Below are positions 1 to 10,213 of a stretch of DNA of 64,000 nucleotides, piece by piece (within the stretch, counting starts at the first letter, position 1; each line of letters starts with the position of its first letter). This DNA is from Pseudomonas asturiensis (GTDB taxonomy: Bacteria > Pseudomonadota > Gammaproteobacteria > Pseudomonadales > Pseudomonadaceae), in contig NZ_FRDA01000005.1 in assembly GCF_900143095.1 (NCBI RefSeq), positions 62,001 through 126,000 of the forward strand, read 5' to 3'. The notes under the pieces are model-generated. The model ran no database searches and was not told the origin of the DNA. It saw only the letters and a program-made list of their open reading frames with translations. Position numbers and translations under genes: made by a program.

Positions 1-369
1 CCGCTGTTCTGCCAGTCGTGCGGCGCGCAGGATGCAGGGCTGAGTGAACACCTCGATCGCCCTTTGCCGCCGCTGTGCTCCATCTGTGGTGGCGTTTTGC
101 GACCGTCCGTCGTTCTTTTTCAGGAAATGCTCCCGGAACGAGCCCTGGAAACACTGTATGAACAACTGGCTAAAGGCTATGACGCCGTGGTGAGCATCGG
201 CACCACGGCGAGCTTCCCGTATATCCATGAACCTGTGATCAGGACCCGGGTTTCCGGGGGTTTTACGGCGGAAATCAATCCTGAGCCAACCGATCACAGC
301 GCGCAAATGGACGTCTTTTTGAAGTGCAGGGCGGCACATGTCATGGAAAAACTGATAAGTCACATTTAG
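1..369 (+). CDS. Sir2-family NAD-dependent protein deacylase, C-terminal part
   Basis: The open frame enters from the left edge of the window and ends at TAG 367-369, so only about 122 C-terminal residues are present. Two Cys-x2-Cys pairs (CQSC near residues 4-7 and CSIC about 20 residues later) form the structural zinc site of sirtuins. They are followed by the RPSVVLFQEMLP segment and a VSIGTTASF-type cofactor-binding turn. Sirtuins remove acyl groups from lysines using NAD+, in the cytoplasm. The NAD-binding N-terminal half lies outside the window. Family is clear; exact acyl specificity is not. Confidence 0.85.
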   Translation, partial: PLFCQSCGAQDAGLSEHLDRPLPPLCSICGGVLRPSVVLFQEMLPERALETLYEQLAKGYDAVVSIGTTASFPYIHEPVIRTRVSGGFTAEINPEPTDHSAQMDVFLKCRAAHVMEKLISHI

Positions 370-444
370 TTCGATTGAATTTGCAAATCACTTTCATAGC
401 GGGCATAGTCTCGCCTTCTTAACAGTTCAGCCACGGTCGTGCTC

Positions 445-1167
445 ATGCAAGTTGTTCGCTTCGCACCCCTCGTGCCACTCGCACTCGTTACGTTCCTGTT
501 CGGTTGCTCGGCCAATATGCCGGTTGCGCAGCACGATCAGGTTCAGCCAAAGCCTCGTTACCAGAACACCGTCACTGCACAGTCCGCTGCCCATCGCGCC
601 GACGCCGCCACCCTGCAGGACGAACTGGCCACCGAAGACGAGCTGGCTCAGTTCTCTGACAACCAATCCTACAAACTGCCGGTTCTGGCCGACAGTATCC
701 TTGAACGTGGCAAGGCCCTGATCGGTACGCGTTACCAGTTCGGCGGCACGTCGACCCGTTCGGGTTTCGATTGCAGCGGTTTCATCGGCTACCTGTTTCG
801 TGAAGAGGCTGGCATGAACCTGCCACGCTCCACGCGCGAAATGATCAACGTCGATGCACCTCTGGTCTCGCGTAACAATCTCAAACCGGGTGATCTGCTG
901 TTCTTCAGCACACGCGGCCGTGGACGTGTCAGCCATGCGGCGATCTACGCAGGCAACGACCAGTTCATTCATTCCAGCAGCCGTCGCAGTGGCGGTGTGC
1001 GCATCGACAGCCTCGATGACGCCTACTGGAGCAAGACCTTCATCGAAGCCAAGCGTCCGCTGGCAATGGCTCCTGGCACGGTTGCCGTGAAAGCCCCTGT
1101 CGAAGCCACGCAGACAACCGCCATGACTTCGACTACAGTCAAGACCGTCGTAAAACGCCGTAAATAA
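445..1167 (+). CDS. NlpC/P60 (C40) cell-wall peptidase, lipoprotein
   Basis: The protein starts with a short signal peptide ending in a lipobox (TFLFGC), so it is probably a lipid-anchored periplasmic protein. A variable linker leads into an NlpC/P60 domain with the catalytic Cys in SGFDCSGFIGY, the His in RVSHAAIY and a further polar residue near FIHSSS. The family cleaves peptidoglycan stem peptides (D,L-endopeptidase). ATG 445 is preferred; an in-frame GTG lies six bases upstream at 439. The C-terminus is a Thr/Val/Lys-rich tail. A strong terminator separates it from a paralogue. Confidence 0.88.
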   Translation: MQVVRFAPLVPLALVTFLFGCSANMPVAQHDQVQPKPRYQNTVTAQSAAHRADAATLQDELATEDELAQFSDNQSYKLPVLADSILERGKALIGTRYQFGGTSTRSGFDCSGFIGYLFREEAGMNLPRSTREMINVDAPLVSRNNLKPGDLLFFSTRGRGRVSHAAIYAGNDQFIHSSSRRSGGVRIDSLDDAYWSKTFIEAKRPLAMAPGTVAVKAPVEATQTTAMTSTTVKTVVKRRK

Positions 1168-1174
1168 TGGGATA

Positions 1175-1207
1175 CGCAGACAGGCCAGTGGCCTGTCTGC
1201 GTTTTTG
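1175..1207 (+). terminator. Rho-independent terminator after the first NlpC/P60 gene
   Basis: Arms CGCAGACAGGCC and GGCCTGTCTGCG pair perfectly over 12 bp around a 3-nt centre and are followed by TTTTTG. It sits only 7 bases after the stop codon at 1167. Confidence 0.85.
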
Positions 1208-1253
1208 AGCTTCTCGGCAGCGTAAGCCGCATCCAGATCAGGTTGTTGTGGTT

Positions 1254-1799
1254 ATGTCGATTGCTTTGCGCCTGATGGTTCTTTCCTTGGCTGCGTTGCT
1301 GGGCGCTTGTGCCAGCGCACCGCCGCCGCCTGCCTCGCCGCGGATCGTTCAGCGTCCGGTGGTCACCGCACCTCCCCAGATTCTTTCTCCGGCTGCCGAA
1401 GACGTGCTGTTTCGTGCGTTGGGTCTGGTTGGCACGCCTTACCGCTGGGGTGGCAACACGCCGGATTCGGGTTTCGATTGCAGTGGTCTGATCGGCTATG
1501 TCTATCGTGATGCGGCCGGTATCTCGCTGCCTCGTTCGACCCGCGACATGGTCGTGATGGGCGCGCCAGATGTGCGCCGCGAGCAATTGCAGTCAGGGGA
1601 TCTGGTGTTCTTCGCCACCTCGGGTGGCTCGCAGGTCTCCCATGCCGGCATCTACGTCGGGGAGGGCCGCTTCGTACATGCCCCTGCCACCGGCGGCACC
1701 GTCAAGCTCGACAGCCTCGACAAACCGTATTGGCAGAAAGCCTACCTCAACGCCAAGCGTGTGATCCAGCCGTCGAACCTGGCGCAGAATCGTCCCTGA
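1254..1799 (+). CDS. NlpC/P60 (C40) cell-wall peptidase, lipoprotein, second copy
   Basis: Paralogue of the preceding gene. The signal peptide ends in the lipobox LLGAC, followed by a Pro-rich linker (SAPPPPASP). The C40 domain has Cys in SGFDCSGLIGY, His in QVSHAGIY and FVHAPATGG. The predicted role is cleavage of peptidoglycan stem peptides from an outer-membrane-anchored position. ATG 1254 gives a good signal peptide; GTG 1248 is an in-frame alternative. Because of the terminator upstream, this copy probably has its own promoter. Confidence 0.88.
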   Translation: MSIALRLMVLSLAALLGACASAPPPPASPRIVQRPVVTAPPQILSPAAEDVLFRALGLVGTPYRWGGNTPDSGFDCSGLIGYVYRDAAGISLPRSTRDMVVMGAPDVRREQLQSGDLVFFATSGGSQVSHAGIYVGEGRFVHAPATGGTVKLDSLDKPYWQKAYLNAKRVIQPSNLAQNRP

Positions 1800-1853
1800 T
1801 TACAGCCGTTTCGATGGTGCAAGCGCCTGCCGATGTCTGGCAGTTGGCAGGGA

Positions 1854-1947
1854 GTTTGGGAGGCGGCTTGTCGGCGATTCGGTTTCTTAGCCAGCGCTCT
1901 CAGCGCCTGAAATAGCCCCATCGCCGGCAAAGCCGCCTCCCACAAAC
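1854..1947. repeat. REP doublet (REPIN-like inverted repeat)
   Basis: Two copies of a Pseudomonas-type REP core (GGAGGCGGCTT...CGGCGAT) lie in opposite orientation at 1854-1878 and 1920-1947, about 40 bases apart. The element sits in the convergent gap between the second NlpC gene and the dehydrogenase gene, a usual place for REP elements. No transposase is near. Confidence 0.75.
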
Positions 1948-1970
1948 TTACTCCCTGAGGCCTCTTCTAT

Positions 1971-3299
1971 CTACTGAGCCGCCTTCACCGACGTCACCCG
2001 CCAGATCTTGTTGCCTACGTCATCAGCCACCAGCAGTCCGCCGTGATGGTCATTCACCACACCGACCGGACGGCCCATGGCTTTTTCGTCGCTGTTGAGA
2101 AAGCCGGTCAGTACATCCACTGGCGCGCCATTGGGTTTACCGCCGCTGAACGGTACGAACACCACCTTGTAGCCACTGTGCGGTTTACGGTTCCAGGAAC
2201 CGTGCTGGCCGATGAACAGCCCTTCATTGAACGGTGCTGCAAGGGTTTTGCCATCGGCAAAAACCAGACCCAATGAAGCAGTGTGCGGGCCGACCGCATA
2301 GTCCGGGGCGACGGCCTTGGCGACCAGAGCCGGGTTCTGCGGCTTGACGCGCGCGTCGACGTGCTGGCCGTAATAGCTGTAAGGCCAGCCATAGAAGCCA
2401 CCATCCTGCACTGAAGTCACGTAATCGGGCACCAGGTCGCTGCCGATCTCGTCACGCTCGTTGACGGCGGTCCATAGCTTGCCGGTGGTCGGTTCCCAGT
2501 CCATGCCGTTGGGGTTGCGCAGTCCCGAGGCGAAGATGCGATGGCTGCCGGTGGCGGCGTCCACTTCCCAGATCGCCGCGCGGCCTTCTTCCTTGTCCAT
2601 ACCGTTCTCGGCCACATTGCTGTTGGAGCCGACGGTGACGTAAAGCTTGCTGCCGTCCTTGCTGGCAATGACGTTTTTGGTCCAGTGGTGATTCAGCGTG
2701 CCGCCCGGCAGGTCGACCACTTTGGTCGGCTGAGCGCTGATCGAGGTCTGGCCGCTTTCATACGGGAAGCTGATCAGGCGGTCGGTATCGGCCACATACA
2801 GCTTGTTGCCGACCAGGGTCATGCCAAACGGCGAGTTGAGATTCTGCAGAAAGACGCTGCGGGTTTCGGCGACACCGTCATGGTTGGTGTCGCGCAGCAG
2901 CGTGATGCGGTTGGCACTCGGCACGCCTGCACCGGCGCGGCCCATGACCTTTTCCATGACCCAGCCACGAATGCCTTTGCCGTCATCCGGCTTGGCCGGC
3001 GAATTGGTTTCGGCGACCAGCACGTCGCCGTTGGGCAGCACGTAGAGCCAGCGGGGGTGATCCAGATGTTCGGCGAAGGCGCCGACCTGCGTGCCTGGCG
3101 CGGCCACCGGTTTGGCGTCTTTGTCCCAGCCGATGGCCGGGGCGATATTGACCGTCGGAATCAGCGTCTTGTTGGGTTCCGGCAATTTCGGAGAGGGTCC
3201 CGTTCCGTCCGAGACCTGCAGGGTCGAAGACTCGCCGCATGCCGCAAGGCCGCCTGCGAGCAGAAGCATTACGGCGTACTGTGGTCTGATTTTGAACAT
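1971..3299 (-). CDS. PQQ-dependent sugar dehydrogenase (sorbosone dehydrogenase family), lipoprotein
   Basis: The protein of 442 residues starts at ATG 3299, with a GGAG ribosome site just upstream; longer upstream starts would bury the signal peptide. A lipobox (GGLAAC) predicts a lipoprotein. The body is a beta-propeller of the soluble glucose/L-sorbosone dehydrogenase type, with segments such as [25 protein letters not shown] and [16 protein letters not shown]. The family oxidises aldoses or sorbosone with PQQ in the periplasm; the real substrate cannot be read from sequence. It is transcribed away from the cobalamin riboswitch. Confidence 0.85.
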   Translation of the reverse strand: MFKIRPQYAVMLLLAGGLAACGESSTLQVSDGTGPSPKLPEPNKTLIPTVNIAPAIGWDKDAKPVAAPGTQVGAFAEHLDHPRWLYVLPNGDVLVAETNSPAKPDDGKGIRGWVMEKVMGRAGAGVPSANRITLLRDTNHDGVAETRSVFLQNLNSPFGMTLVGNKLYVADTDRLISFPYESGQTSISAQPTKVVDLPGGTLNHHWTKNVIASKDGSKLYVTVGSNSNVAENGMDKEEGRAAIWEVDAATGSHRIFASGLRNPNGMDWEPTTGKLWTAVNERDEIGSDLVPDYVTSVQDGGFYGWPYSYYGQHVDARVKPQNPALVAKAVAPDYAVGPHTASLGLVFADGKTLAAPFNEGLFIGQHGSWNRKPHSGYKVVFVPFSGGKPNGAPVDVLTGFLNSDEKAMGRPVGVVNDHHGGLLVADDVGNKIWRVTSVKAAQ

Positions 3300-3469
3300 G
3301 GTGAATCTCCATCGAAAAAGGCTGGGTCCGTAAGGGATAGAGACACCCCGTTCGCTGAGGTTCAATTGTGTGCAGGGATTGGCTGCGCCATGCAAGTGAA
3401 TGGCCTATATGCCATTACGCTGCAGTGTCGATTGACGCTCCATCCCCAACCCTCTACCCTTCGCGGTTT

Positions 3470-3660
3470 GTTTCAGGTGCTCTGCAATCTTCCCGATTGG
3501 CAGGGTGAAACAGGGAAGCCGGTGAGGGTCATTCGATCCGATTCCGGCGCTGCCCCCGCAACGGTAAATGAGTCAAGGCTGCGCATCGTGCCACTGTGTT
3601 TCGACACGGGAAGGCGTGCAGCCGGGATGACCCGCTCATGAGCCCGGAGACCGGCCTGAA
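3470..3660 (+). promoter_or_regulatory. Cobalamin (B12) riboswitch
   Basis: The leader holds the conserved cobalamin aptamer blocks in order: AGGTGC at the start, GGGAAGCCGGTGAGGG near 3512, the core GCTGCCCCCGCAACGGTAA near 3549, and the B12-box GAGCCCGGAGACCGGCC near 3640. A following hairpin (arms GCATCAC 3671-3677 and GTGATGC 3683-3689) could be part of the expression platform. It lies about 100 bases ahead of cobO and faces the whole cob operon, so adenosylcobalamin should repress expression. Confidence 0.93.
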
Positions 3661-3766
3661 ATACTCAATGGCATCACGGAGGGTGATGCTCTGTGCAGGG
3701 CGTTGCCGTGCTGTTCAGTGCTGTCCTTCCGTCTGCTTTCGCGACCCCCCAAAGCGGAGAGCCGAG

Positions 3767-4378
3767 ATGAACGAATCCCCCGAACGCGACGAACGCCATC
3801 TGGCGCGCATGCTGCGCAAGAAAGCCGTGATGGATGAGCGTATCGCCAGCTCTCCAAATGAATGCGGCCTGATACTGGTACTGACCGGCAACGGCAAGGG
3901 CAAGAGCAGTTCGGCGTTCGGCATGCTCGCGCGCGCCATGGGTCATGGCATGCAGTGCGGCGTGGTGCAGTTCATCAAGGGCCGTAATAGCACTGGCGAA
4001 GAGATGTTCTTCCGCCGTTTCCCCGAGCAGGTGCGCTACCACGTGATGGGCGAAGGCTTCACCTGGGAAACCCAGGATCGCCAGCGCGACATCGCTGCGG
4101 CCGAAGCCGCCTGGGCCGTGAGTCTGGAAATGCTGCGCGACCCGGCTATTGGTCTGGTGGTACTCGATGAGTTGAACATCGCCCTCAAGCATGGCTATCT
4201 GGACCTTGAGCAAGTATTGAGCGACCTGCAGGCCCGCCCACCCATGCAGCATGTGGTGGTGACTGGCCGTGGTGCCAAACCCGAATTGATCGACCTGGCC
4301 GATACCGTTTCCGATATCGGTGTGGTCAAGCACGCGTTCCAGTCCGGCATTCGGGCACAGAAAGGTATCGAGTTATGA
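3767..4378 (+). CDS. cobO: Corrinoid adenosyltransferase
   Basis: CobO/BtuR transfers the 5'-deoxyadenosyl group of ATP to Co(I) corrinoids. The 203-residue protein has the glycine-rich P-loop GNGKGKSSS at residues 41-49, the VVQFIKG strand, VLDELNIAL and a VTGRGA segment, all typical. ATG 3767 gives the usual family length; upstream in-frame sequence belongs to the riboswitch leader. It is first in the cob operon, and its TGA is 10 bases before the next start. Confidence 0.95.
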   Translation: MNESPERDERHLARMLRKKAVMDERIASSPNECGLILVLTGNGKGKSSSAFGMLARAMGHGMQCGVVQFIKGRNSTGEEMFFRRFPEQVRYHVMGEGFTWETQDRQRDIAAAEAAWAVSLEMLRDPAIGLVVLDELNIALKHGYLDLEQVLSDLQARPPMQHVVVTGRGAKPELIDLADTVSDIGVVKHAFQSGIRAQKGIEL

Positions 4379-4388
4379 GTGGCCGATC

Positions 4389-5684
4389 ATGAGAACCCCC
4401 AGGGATTGCCCCGCCGTATTGATCGCCGCACCTGCGTCTGGTCAGGGCAAAACCACCGTCACGGCGGCACTGGCCCGCCTGCATCGTAATCAGGGCCGCA
4501 AGGTCCGGGTCTTCAAGTGCGGCCCGGACTTTCTCGATCCGATGATTCTGGAGCGCGCGAGCGGCGCGCCGGTGTATCAGCTGGACTTGTGGATGGTCGG
4601 TGCAGACGAGAGTCGCCGTTTGCTCTGGGAGGCAGCCGGCGAAGCCGACCTGATTCTGATCGAAGGCGTGATGGGGCTGTTCGATGGCACGCCGTCGAGC
4701 GCCGATCTGGCGCGCCACTTCGGTGTGCCGGTGCTCGGCGTGATTGACGGCACGGCCATGGCGCAGACCTTCGGTGCTCTGGCCCTGGGACTGGCGCGTT
4801 ACCAGCCTGACCTGCCCTTTGCCGGGGTGCTGGCCAACCGCGTCGGCACCGTACGTCATGCGCAACTGCTGGAAAACAGCCTGACCGAAGGCTTGCGCTG
4901 GTACGGTGCGTTGTCCCGGGAAACCGGTTTCGAGCTGCCCAGCCGGCATCTGGGACTGGTGCAGGCCAACGAGCTCAATGATCTGGACCTGCGTCTGGAC
5001 ATGGCGGCGGCTGCGCTGGCCAGCACCTGCGAAGTGTCCTTGCCGCCAGCGGTGACGTTCACCGCTCCCGACCCGATCGAGATCCTGCCGCTGCTGGACG
5101 GCGTACGTATTGCGATAGCGCATGACGAGGCCTTTGCGTTCACCTACGGCGCCAGCCTTGACCTGCTGCGCAATATGGGCGCAGAACTGACGTTCTTCTC
5201 GCCAATCCACGACAGCCATCTGCCCGAAACCGACAGCCTCTACCTGCCCGGCGGCTATCCAGAACTGCACCACGTCGAGCTGTCTGCCAATTCCACGATG
5301 CTGGCCGACATCAGGGCGCACCATGCGGCAGGTAAACCCCTGCTGGCCGAGTGCGGCGGCATGCTGTATCTGCTGGATGCCCTAATCGACGTCGAGGGCG
5401 TGCGCGCCAGACTGGTGGGTCTCCTGGCAGGCGAAGCCGCGATGCAGAAACGGCTGGCGGCGCTGGCCCTGCAATCTGTCGAGCTGCCTGAGGGCGAGCT
5501 GCGCGGCCACACCTATCACCACTCGCTGACCACCACCGAGCTGCAGCCGATTGCTCGAGGGGTCAGCCCTAATGGCGGACGCGGAGCCGAAGCGGTCTAC
5601 CGTGACGGCCGCCTGACCGCTTCTTACGTCCATTTCTATTTCCCGTCCTGCCCACAGGCGATTGCGGCTCTGTTCAAACCATGA
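4389..5684 (+). CDS. cobB: Cobyrinate a,c-diamide synthase
   Basis: This enzyme amidates the a and c side chains of (hydrogeno)cobyrinic acid using glutamine and ATP. The 431-residue protein has an N-terminal dethiobiotin-synthetase-like ATPase (APASGQGKTTVT) and a C-terminal class I glutamine amidotransferase domain with the nucleophile Cys in LLAECGGMLYL and His/Glu-type residues in GHTYHHS. Start ATG 4389 fits the family N-terminus. The stop overlaps the bluB start (ATGA). The name cobB here is the cobalamin enzyme (CbiA), not the sirtuin. Confidence 0.95.
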   Translation: MRTPRDCPAVLIAAPASGQGKTTVTAALARLHRNQGRKVRVFKCGPDFLDPMILERASGAPVYQLDLWMVGADESRRLLWEAAGEADLILIEGVMGLFDGTPSSADLARHFGVPVLGVIDGTAMAQTFGALALGLARYQPDLPFAGVLANRVGTVRHAQLLENSLTEGLRWYGALSRETGFELPSRHLGLVQANELNDLDLRLDMAAAALASTCEVSLPPAVTFTAPDPIEILPLLDGVRIAIAHDEAFAFTYGASLDLLRNMGAELTFFSPIHDSHLPETDSLYLPGGYPELHHVELSANSTMLADIRAHHAAGKPLLAECGGMLYLLDALIDVEGVRARLVGLLAGEAAMQKRLAALALQSVELPEGELRGHTYHHSLTTTELQPIARGVSPNGGRGAEAVYRDGRLTASYVHFYFPSCPQAIAALFKP

Positions 5685-6331
5685 CCGGGCACGCGTTCAA
5701 CGATCAAGAACGGGCAGCGGTGTATCGCGCGATTGCCGAGCGCCGCGACATGCGTCACTTCATTGGGGGCAGCGTATCCCCCGAGCTGTTGGTCAGGTTG
5801 CTGGAGGCTGCTCATCAGGCACCCAGCGTCGGCCTGATGCAGCCCTGGCGATTCATCCGGATCAGCGATCCGGTCCTGCGCAGCAAGATGCAGGCGCAGG
5901 TGGAAGAAGAGCGAATCCGTACGGCCGAAGCGTTGGGCGAGCGCACCGACGAGTTCATGAAGCTCAAGGTCGAAGGCATCAACGACTGCGCCGAAGTGCT
6001 GGTGGCCGCGCTGATGGAAGGGCGCGAGCAACACATTTTCGGTCGTCGGACCTTGCCGGAAATGGACATGGCGTCACTGTCCTGCGCGATTCAGAACCTC
6101 TGGCTGGCCGCACGGGCAGAAGGGCTCGGCATGGGCTGGGTCTCGTTGTTCGACCCGGACGCGCTGGCTGATCTGCTGGCCATGCCGGAAGGGGCCAAGC
6201 CGCTGGCGATTCTGTGCCTGGGGCCGGTGAAAGAATTTTATCCCGCGCCCATGCTGGTGCTGGAAGGCTGGGCGCAGGCGCGTCCGCTGCAAGAGCTGTT
6301 GTATGAGAATCAATGGGGAGTGGGTCAATGA
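5681..6331 (+). CDS. bluB: 5,6-dimethylbenzimidazole synthase
   Basis: BluB cuts reduced FMN with O2 to give dimethylbenzimidazole, the lower ligand of B12. The 216-residue nitroreductase-fold protein has RRDMRHF near the N-terminus, the [13 protein letters not shown] segment and the [12 protein letters not shown] segment typical of BluB. Its start overlaps the cobB stop by ATGA and its own stop overlaps cbiB the same way, so translation is coupled. Its presence implies an aerobic, self-made lower ligand. Confidence 0.95.
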   Translation: MTGHAFNDQERAAVYRAIAERRDMRHFIGGSVSPELLVRLLEAAHQAPSVGLMQPWRFIRISDPVLRSKMQAQVEEERIRTAEALGERTDEFMKLKVEGINDCAEVLVAALMEGREQHIFGRRTLPEMDMASLSCAIQNLWLAARAEGLGMGWVSLFDPDALADLLAMPEGAKPLAILCLGPVKEFYPAPMLVLEGWAQARPLQELLYENQWGVGQ

Positions 6332-7236
6332 GTGTGGCGCTGTTGAGCGTGGCCGGGGTTGCGCTGGATGCGCTGCTGGGCGAGCCGAAACGCGGTCATC
6401 CACTGGTGGCGTTCGGACGTTTTGCCAATCGCCTGGAGCAGCGTTTCAACAGTGGCGGTCGAGGCTGGCGCAGTCATGGCGTCACGGCCTGGTTCGTGGC
6501 GGTGATACCGCTGACGCTGTTGGCCACACTGCTGAGCTGGGCACCCTTCGTGGGCTGGCTGATTGAAATACTGGCGCTGTACTGCGCGCTCGGCATGCGC
6601 AGCCTCGGCGAACATGTACAGCCCGTGGCTCAGGCCCTGCGCAGCGATGACCTGGAGGAGGCGCGCCGTCGGGTCGGCTATCTGGTCAGTCGCGAGACCC
6701 GCGAACTGGACGCCACCGAAGTGGCACGCGCCGCCACCGAGTCGGTGCTTGAAAACGGTAGCGACGCAGTGTTCGCCGCGCTGTTCTGGTTTGTCGTGGC
6801 CGGTGTCCCTGGCGTGGTGCTTTATCGCTTGAGCAATACCCTCGACGCCATGTGGGGCTATCGCAATGAGCGCTTCGAGCGTTTCGGCTGGGCAGCGGCA
6901 AAAATCGACGACCTGCTCAACTACATACCTGCCCGACTGGTGGCGTTGACTTACGCGTTACTGGGCAAGACCCGCCTTGCGATCCGCTGCTGGCGCACTC
7001 AGGGACCTACCTGGGACAGCCCCAACGCAGGCCCGGTGATGGCCGCCGGCGCAGGTGCCTTGGGCGTCGAGCTGGGCGGCGCGGCGATCTATCACGGTGA
7101 ACTGCATCAACGCCCTAAATTGGGCGAAGGTGTACCTGCCGACGCGCACTCCATCGATCGTGGCTGGGAGCTGGTGCAGCGCGGCGTCTGGCTGTGGTTG
7201 CTGGTGCTGTGCGTCGGGACCGAATTCTATGCTTGA
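6328..7236 (+). CDS. cbiB: Adenosylcobinamide-phosphate synthase
   Basis: A polytopic inner-membrane protein of 302 residues that attaches aminopropanol (or its phosphate) to adenosylcobyric acid. Recognisable family blocks are [17 protein letters not shown] at the N-terminus, [19 protein letters not shown], and [12 protein letters not shown] followed by [18 protein letters not shown] 6328 overlaps the bluB stop and is preferred over an in-frame ATG at 6313. Called cobD in the aerobic-pathway nomenclature. Confidence 0.94.
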   Translation: MSVALLSVAGVALDALLGEPKRGHPLVAFGRFANRLEQRFNSGGRGWRSHGVTAWFVAVIPLTLLATLLSWAPFVGWLIEILALYCALGMRSLGEHVQPVAQALRSDDLEEARRRVGYLVSRETRELDATEVARAATESVLENGSDAVFAALFWFVVAGVPGVVLYRLSNTLDAMWGYRNERFERFGWAAAKIDDLLNYIPARLVALTYALLGKTRLAIRCWRTQGPTWDSPNAGPVMAAGAGALGVELGGAAIYHGELHQRPKLGEGVPADAHSIDRGWELVQRGVWLWLLVLCVGTEFYA

Positions 7237-8242
7237 GCACGGCGGGCGATTGCGCGCAGCGGCGCAGCATTACGGCATTGATCAGGCCAACTGGCTGGAT
7301 TTATCCACCGGTATCGCGCCGTGGTCATGGCCGGTGCCGGACATTCCCCTGCGCGCCTGGGCGCGACTGCCCGAGACCGACGACGGGCTTGAGGCCGCGG
7401 CCTGCGCCTACTATGGCGTGCCGCAGGTGCTGTCGGTGCCTGGCTCGCAGGCGGCGATTCAGGCGCTTCCGCGGGTGCGCAGTGCTGGCCGGGTCGGTGT
7501 GCTGTCACCCTGCTACGCCGAGCACGCGCATGCCTGGCGCAAGAGTGGCTTCATGGTGCGCGAGGTCGGCGAGCATGAAGTGGACTACTTTCTCGACAGT
7601 CTCGACGTACTGGTGGTGGTCAACCCCAACAACCCGACAGGCCTGCACCTGAGCGCCGAACGCCTGCTGGAGTGGCATGCGCGACTGGCGGAGCGGGGCG
7701 GCTGGCTGGTGGTGGACGAGGCGTTCATGGACAACACGCCAGCGCTCAGTCTGGCGGCCGAGACCTGGCGCATCGGGTTGATCGTCCTGCGTTCGTTCGG
7801 CAAGTTCTTTGGGTTGGCCGGGGTCAGGCTCGGCTTCGTGCTGGCCGAGCCTGGCTTGCTCAGGCTGCTGGCTCAGGAAATCGGACCCTGGGCTGTCAGC
7901 GGGCCGACGCGGATTCTGGGGCAAGCCTGCCTGCGTGATCGCGAGGGGCAGGCGCAACAGCGTTTACGCACTGATCAGGCGCGTGATCGTCTGGTGGCGT
8001 TGCTTGAGTCGTACGGCCTGGCACCCCACGGTGGCTGTGCCTTATTCCAATGGCTGGTCACCGCTGAGGCCCAGGCCATCTATGAGTTCTGCGCCCGGCG
8101 TGGCGTGTTGTTGCGCCTGTTTGAGGGCCAGACCCCGGAAGCGTCCAGCCTGCGTTTCGGGCTGCCTCTGGATGAAGCCGACTGGCGGCGCCTGCACACT
8201 GTCCTGTTTGAATACCGCAAGGAATCTCCATGGCCACGTTGA
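7229..8242 (+). CDS. cobD: Threonine-phosphate decarboxylase, PLP-dependent
   Basis: The enzyme makes (R)-1-amino-2-propanol phosphate from threonine phosphate for the CbiB step. The 337-residue protein has the class I/II aminotransferase fold: [10 protein letters not shown], the VVDEAFMDN aspartate that contacts PLP, and the Schiff-base Lys in [16 protein letters not shown]. The start overlaps the cbiB end by 8 bases and the end overlaps cobQ by 13. Known as cobC in Pseudomonas denitrificans nomenclature. Confidence 0.93.
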   Translation: MLEHGGRLRAAAQHYGIDQANWLDLSTGIAPWSWPVPDIPLRAWARLPETDDGLEAAACAYYGVPQVLSVPGSQAAIQALPRVRSAGRVGVLSPCYAEHAHAWRKSGFMVREVGEHEVDYFLDSLDVLVVVNPNNPTGLHLSAERLLEWHARLAERGGWLVVDEAFMDNTPALSLAAETWRIGLIVLRSFGKFFGLAGVRLGFVLAEPGLLRLLAQEIGPWAVSGPTRILGQACLRDREGQAQQRLRTDQARDRLVALLESYGLAPHGGCALFQWLVTAEAQAIYEFCARRGVLLRLFEGQTPEASSLRFGLPLDEADWRRLHTVLFEYRKESPWPR

Positions 8243-9690
8243 TGGTACAAGGCACCACGTCCGATGCCGGTAAAAGCACGCTGGTGACGGCCCTGTGCCG
8301 CTGGTTGACGCGGCAAGGCGTCGAGGTCGTGCCGTTCAAGCCGCAGAACATGGCGCTCAACAGCGCCGTGACCGCTGACGGTGGCGAGATCGGACGGGCC
8401 CAGGCGGTTCAGGCTCAAGCCTGTTACCTGGCGCCGCATACCGACATGAACCCGGTGTTACTCAAACCCAACAGCGACACCGGCGCGCAGGTCATCATCC
8501 ATGGTCGCGCCGTCACCACCATGAATGCGGTGGCGTATCACAGCTATAAAGAGATCGCCATGCGCGCTGTGCTGGAGTCCCACGAGCGGCTGGGCCAGCG
8601 CTACCCGGTGGTCATGGTCGAAGGTGCCGGCTCGCCCGCCGAGATCAATCTGCGCGCCAACGACATTGCCAACATGGGGTTCGCCGAAGCGGTTGATTGC
8701 CCGGTGTTGCTGATTGCCGACATCAACCGTGGCGGCGTCTTTGCGCATCTGGTGGGTACGCTGGAGTTGCTCTCGCCCAGCGAACAGGCACGGGTCAAGG
8801 GCTTCATCATCAACCGGTTTCGCGGCGACATTGCGCTGCTGCAACCGGGCCTGGACTGGCTGGAAGCGCGCACCGGCAAACCGGTGGTCGGCGTGCTGCC
8901 CTACGTCATGGACCTGCATCTGGAAGCCGAAGACGGTCTTGATCAGCGTCAGACCGACAAGGTCGAGCAGGTGCTGAATGTGGTGGTGCCGGTGTTACCA
9001 CGCATCAGTAACCACACCGATTTTGACCCGCTACGCCTGCATCCGCAGGTCAACCTGCAATTCATCGGGCCTGGCCAGGCGATACCGCCTGCCGACCTGA
9101 TCATTCTGCCTGGCTCGAAAAGCGTGCGCAGTGACCTGGCTTACCTGCGCGCCAATGGCTGGGAAGACGCCATTCAGCGCCATCTGCGCTACGGCGGCAA
9201 GCTGATGGGCATCTGTGGCGGGCTGCAGATGCTCGGCGAGCAAATGCATGATCCGCTGGGTCTGGAGGGCGCTGCGGGGTCGAGTCCGGGCCTTGGCCTG
9301 CTGGCCATGAGCACGGTGCTTGAGTCCGAGAAACAGCTGCGCAATGTGCGTGGACGCCTGACGCTGGAGGACGCAGAAGTCAGCGGCTACGAGATTCACG
9401 CCGGTGTTACCACGGGCCTGGCGCTGGAGCAGGCCGCCGTTCGGCTGGACGACGGTCGTTGTGATGGCGCGCAAAGCACCGACGGGCAGATTCTGGGTAC
9501 CTATCTGCATGGCCTCTTCGAGTCGCCTGCCGCGTGCAGCGCCTTGCTGCGCTGGGCGGGCTTGCACGACGTGCAGCAGGTGGATTATCACGCCCTGCGC
9601 GAGCGAGACATCGAGCGTCTGGCGGATCTGGTGGAAAAACACCTGGACGGTACATTGCTGCGTCAACTGTGCGGCCTGGAGGCGAACTGA
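8230..9690 (+). CDS. cobQ: Cobyric acid synthase
   Basis: CobQ adds four amide groups (b, d, e, g) to adenosylcobyrinic acid a,c-diamide using glutamine and ATP. The 486-residue protein has the N-terminal P-loop-like [10 protein letters not shown], the [16 protein letters not shown] segment, and a C-terminal glutamine amidotransferase domain with the nucleophile Cys in [12 protein letters not shown] and a late His in GTYLHGLFE. Full length for the family. Confidence 0.95.
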   Translation: MATLMVQGTTSDAGKSTLVTALCRWLTRQGVEVVPFKPQNMALNSAVTADGGEIGRAQAVQAQACYLAPHTDMNPVLLKPNSDTGAQVIIHGRAVTTMNAVAYHSYKEIAMRAVLESHERLGQRYPVVMVEGAGSPAEINLRANDIANMGFAEAVDCPVLLIADINRGGVFAHLVGTLELLSPSEQARVKGFIINRFRGDIALLQPGLDWLEARTGKPVVGVLPYVMDLHLEAEDGLDQRQTDKVEQVLNVVVPVLPRISNHTDFDPLRLHPQVNLQFIGPGQAIPPADLIILPGSKSVRSDLAYLRANGWEDAIQRHLRYGGKLMGICGGLQMLGEQMHDPLGLEGAAGSSPGLGLLAMSTVLESEKQLRNVRGRLTLEDAEVSGYEIHAGVTTGLALEQAAVRLDDGRCDGAQSTDGQILGTYLHGLFESPAACSALLRWAGLHDVQQVDYHALRERDIERLADLVEKHLDGTLLRQLCGLEAN

Positions 9691-9691
9691 C

Positions 9692-10213
9692 ATGCTGCAA
9701 CTGATTCTGGGCGGTGCGCGCTCCGGCAAGAGCCGTCTGGCCGAGAAACTGGCCGCCGATACGGGCCTGAGCGTGACCTACATCGCCACCAGTCAACCGC
9801 TGGACGGTGAGATGAATCATCGCGTCGCGAGCCACCGTGCCCGTCGCCCCGACCACTGGGGCTTGGTGGAAGAACCGATCGAACTGGCGCGCGTGCTGCA
9901 AGACCATGCAGCGCCCGATCAATGCCTGCTGGTGGATTGCCTGACGTTGTGGCTGACCAACCTGCTGATGCTTGAAAATCCGGAGCGCCTGACGCAAGAA
10001 CGCGATGCACTGCTCGATTGCCTGGCTGCGCTGCCGGGTGAAATCATTTTTGTCAGCAACGAAACCGGGCTGGGCGTCGTGCCCCTCGGTGAGCTGACCC
10101 GCCGCTACGTCGACGAAGCCGGCCTGTTGCACCAATCCCTGGCCGAGTGTTGCCAGCGAGTGGTGTTGACCGTGGCTGGCTTGCCCCTGACTCTTAAAGG
10201 AACCGCGCTATGA
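9692..10213 (+). CDS. cobU: Adenosylcobinamide kinase / adenosylcobinamide-phosphate guanylyltransferase
   Basis: A 173-residue bifunctional enzyme that phosphorylates cobinamide and then adds GMP. It has the P-loop GGARSGKS at residues 7-14, the guanylylated His in the [10 protein letters not shown] segment, and the [11 protein letters not shown] strand. It begins one base after the cobQ stop and overlaps cobT by ATGA. Also named cobP. Confidence 0.95.
   Translation: MLQLILGGARSGKSRLAEKLAADTGLSVTYIATSQPLDGEMNHRVASHRARRPDHWGLVEEPIELARVLQDHAAPDQCLLVDCLTLWLTNLLMLENPERLTQERDALLDCLAALPGEIIFVSNETGLGVVPLGELTRRYVDEAGLLHQSLAECCQRVVLTVAGLPLTLKGTAL

Noticed and set aside
2541-3641. Long plus-strand frame opposite the sugar dehydrogenase and running into the riboswitch
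   Set aside because: The opposite strand has a clear protein family and signal peptide; this product is unlike any protein.
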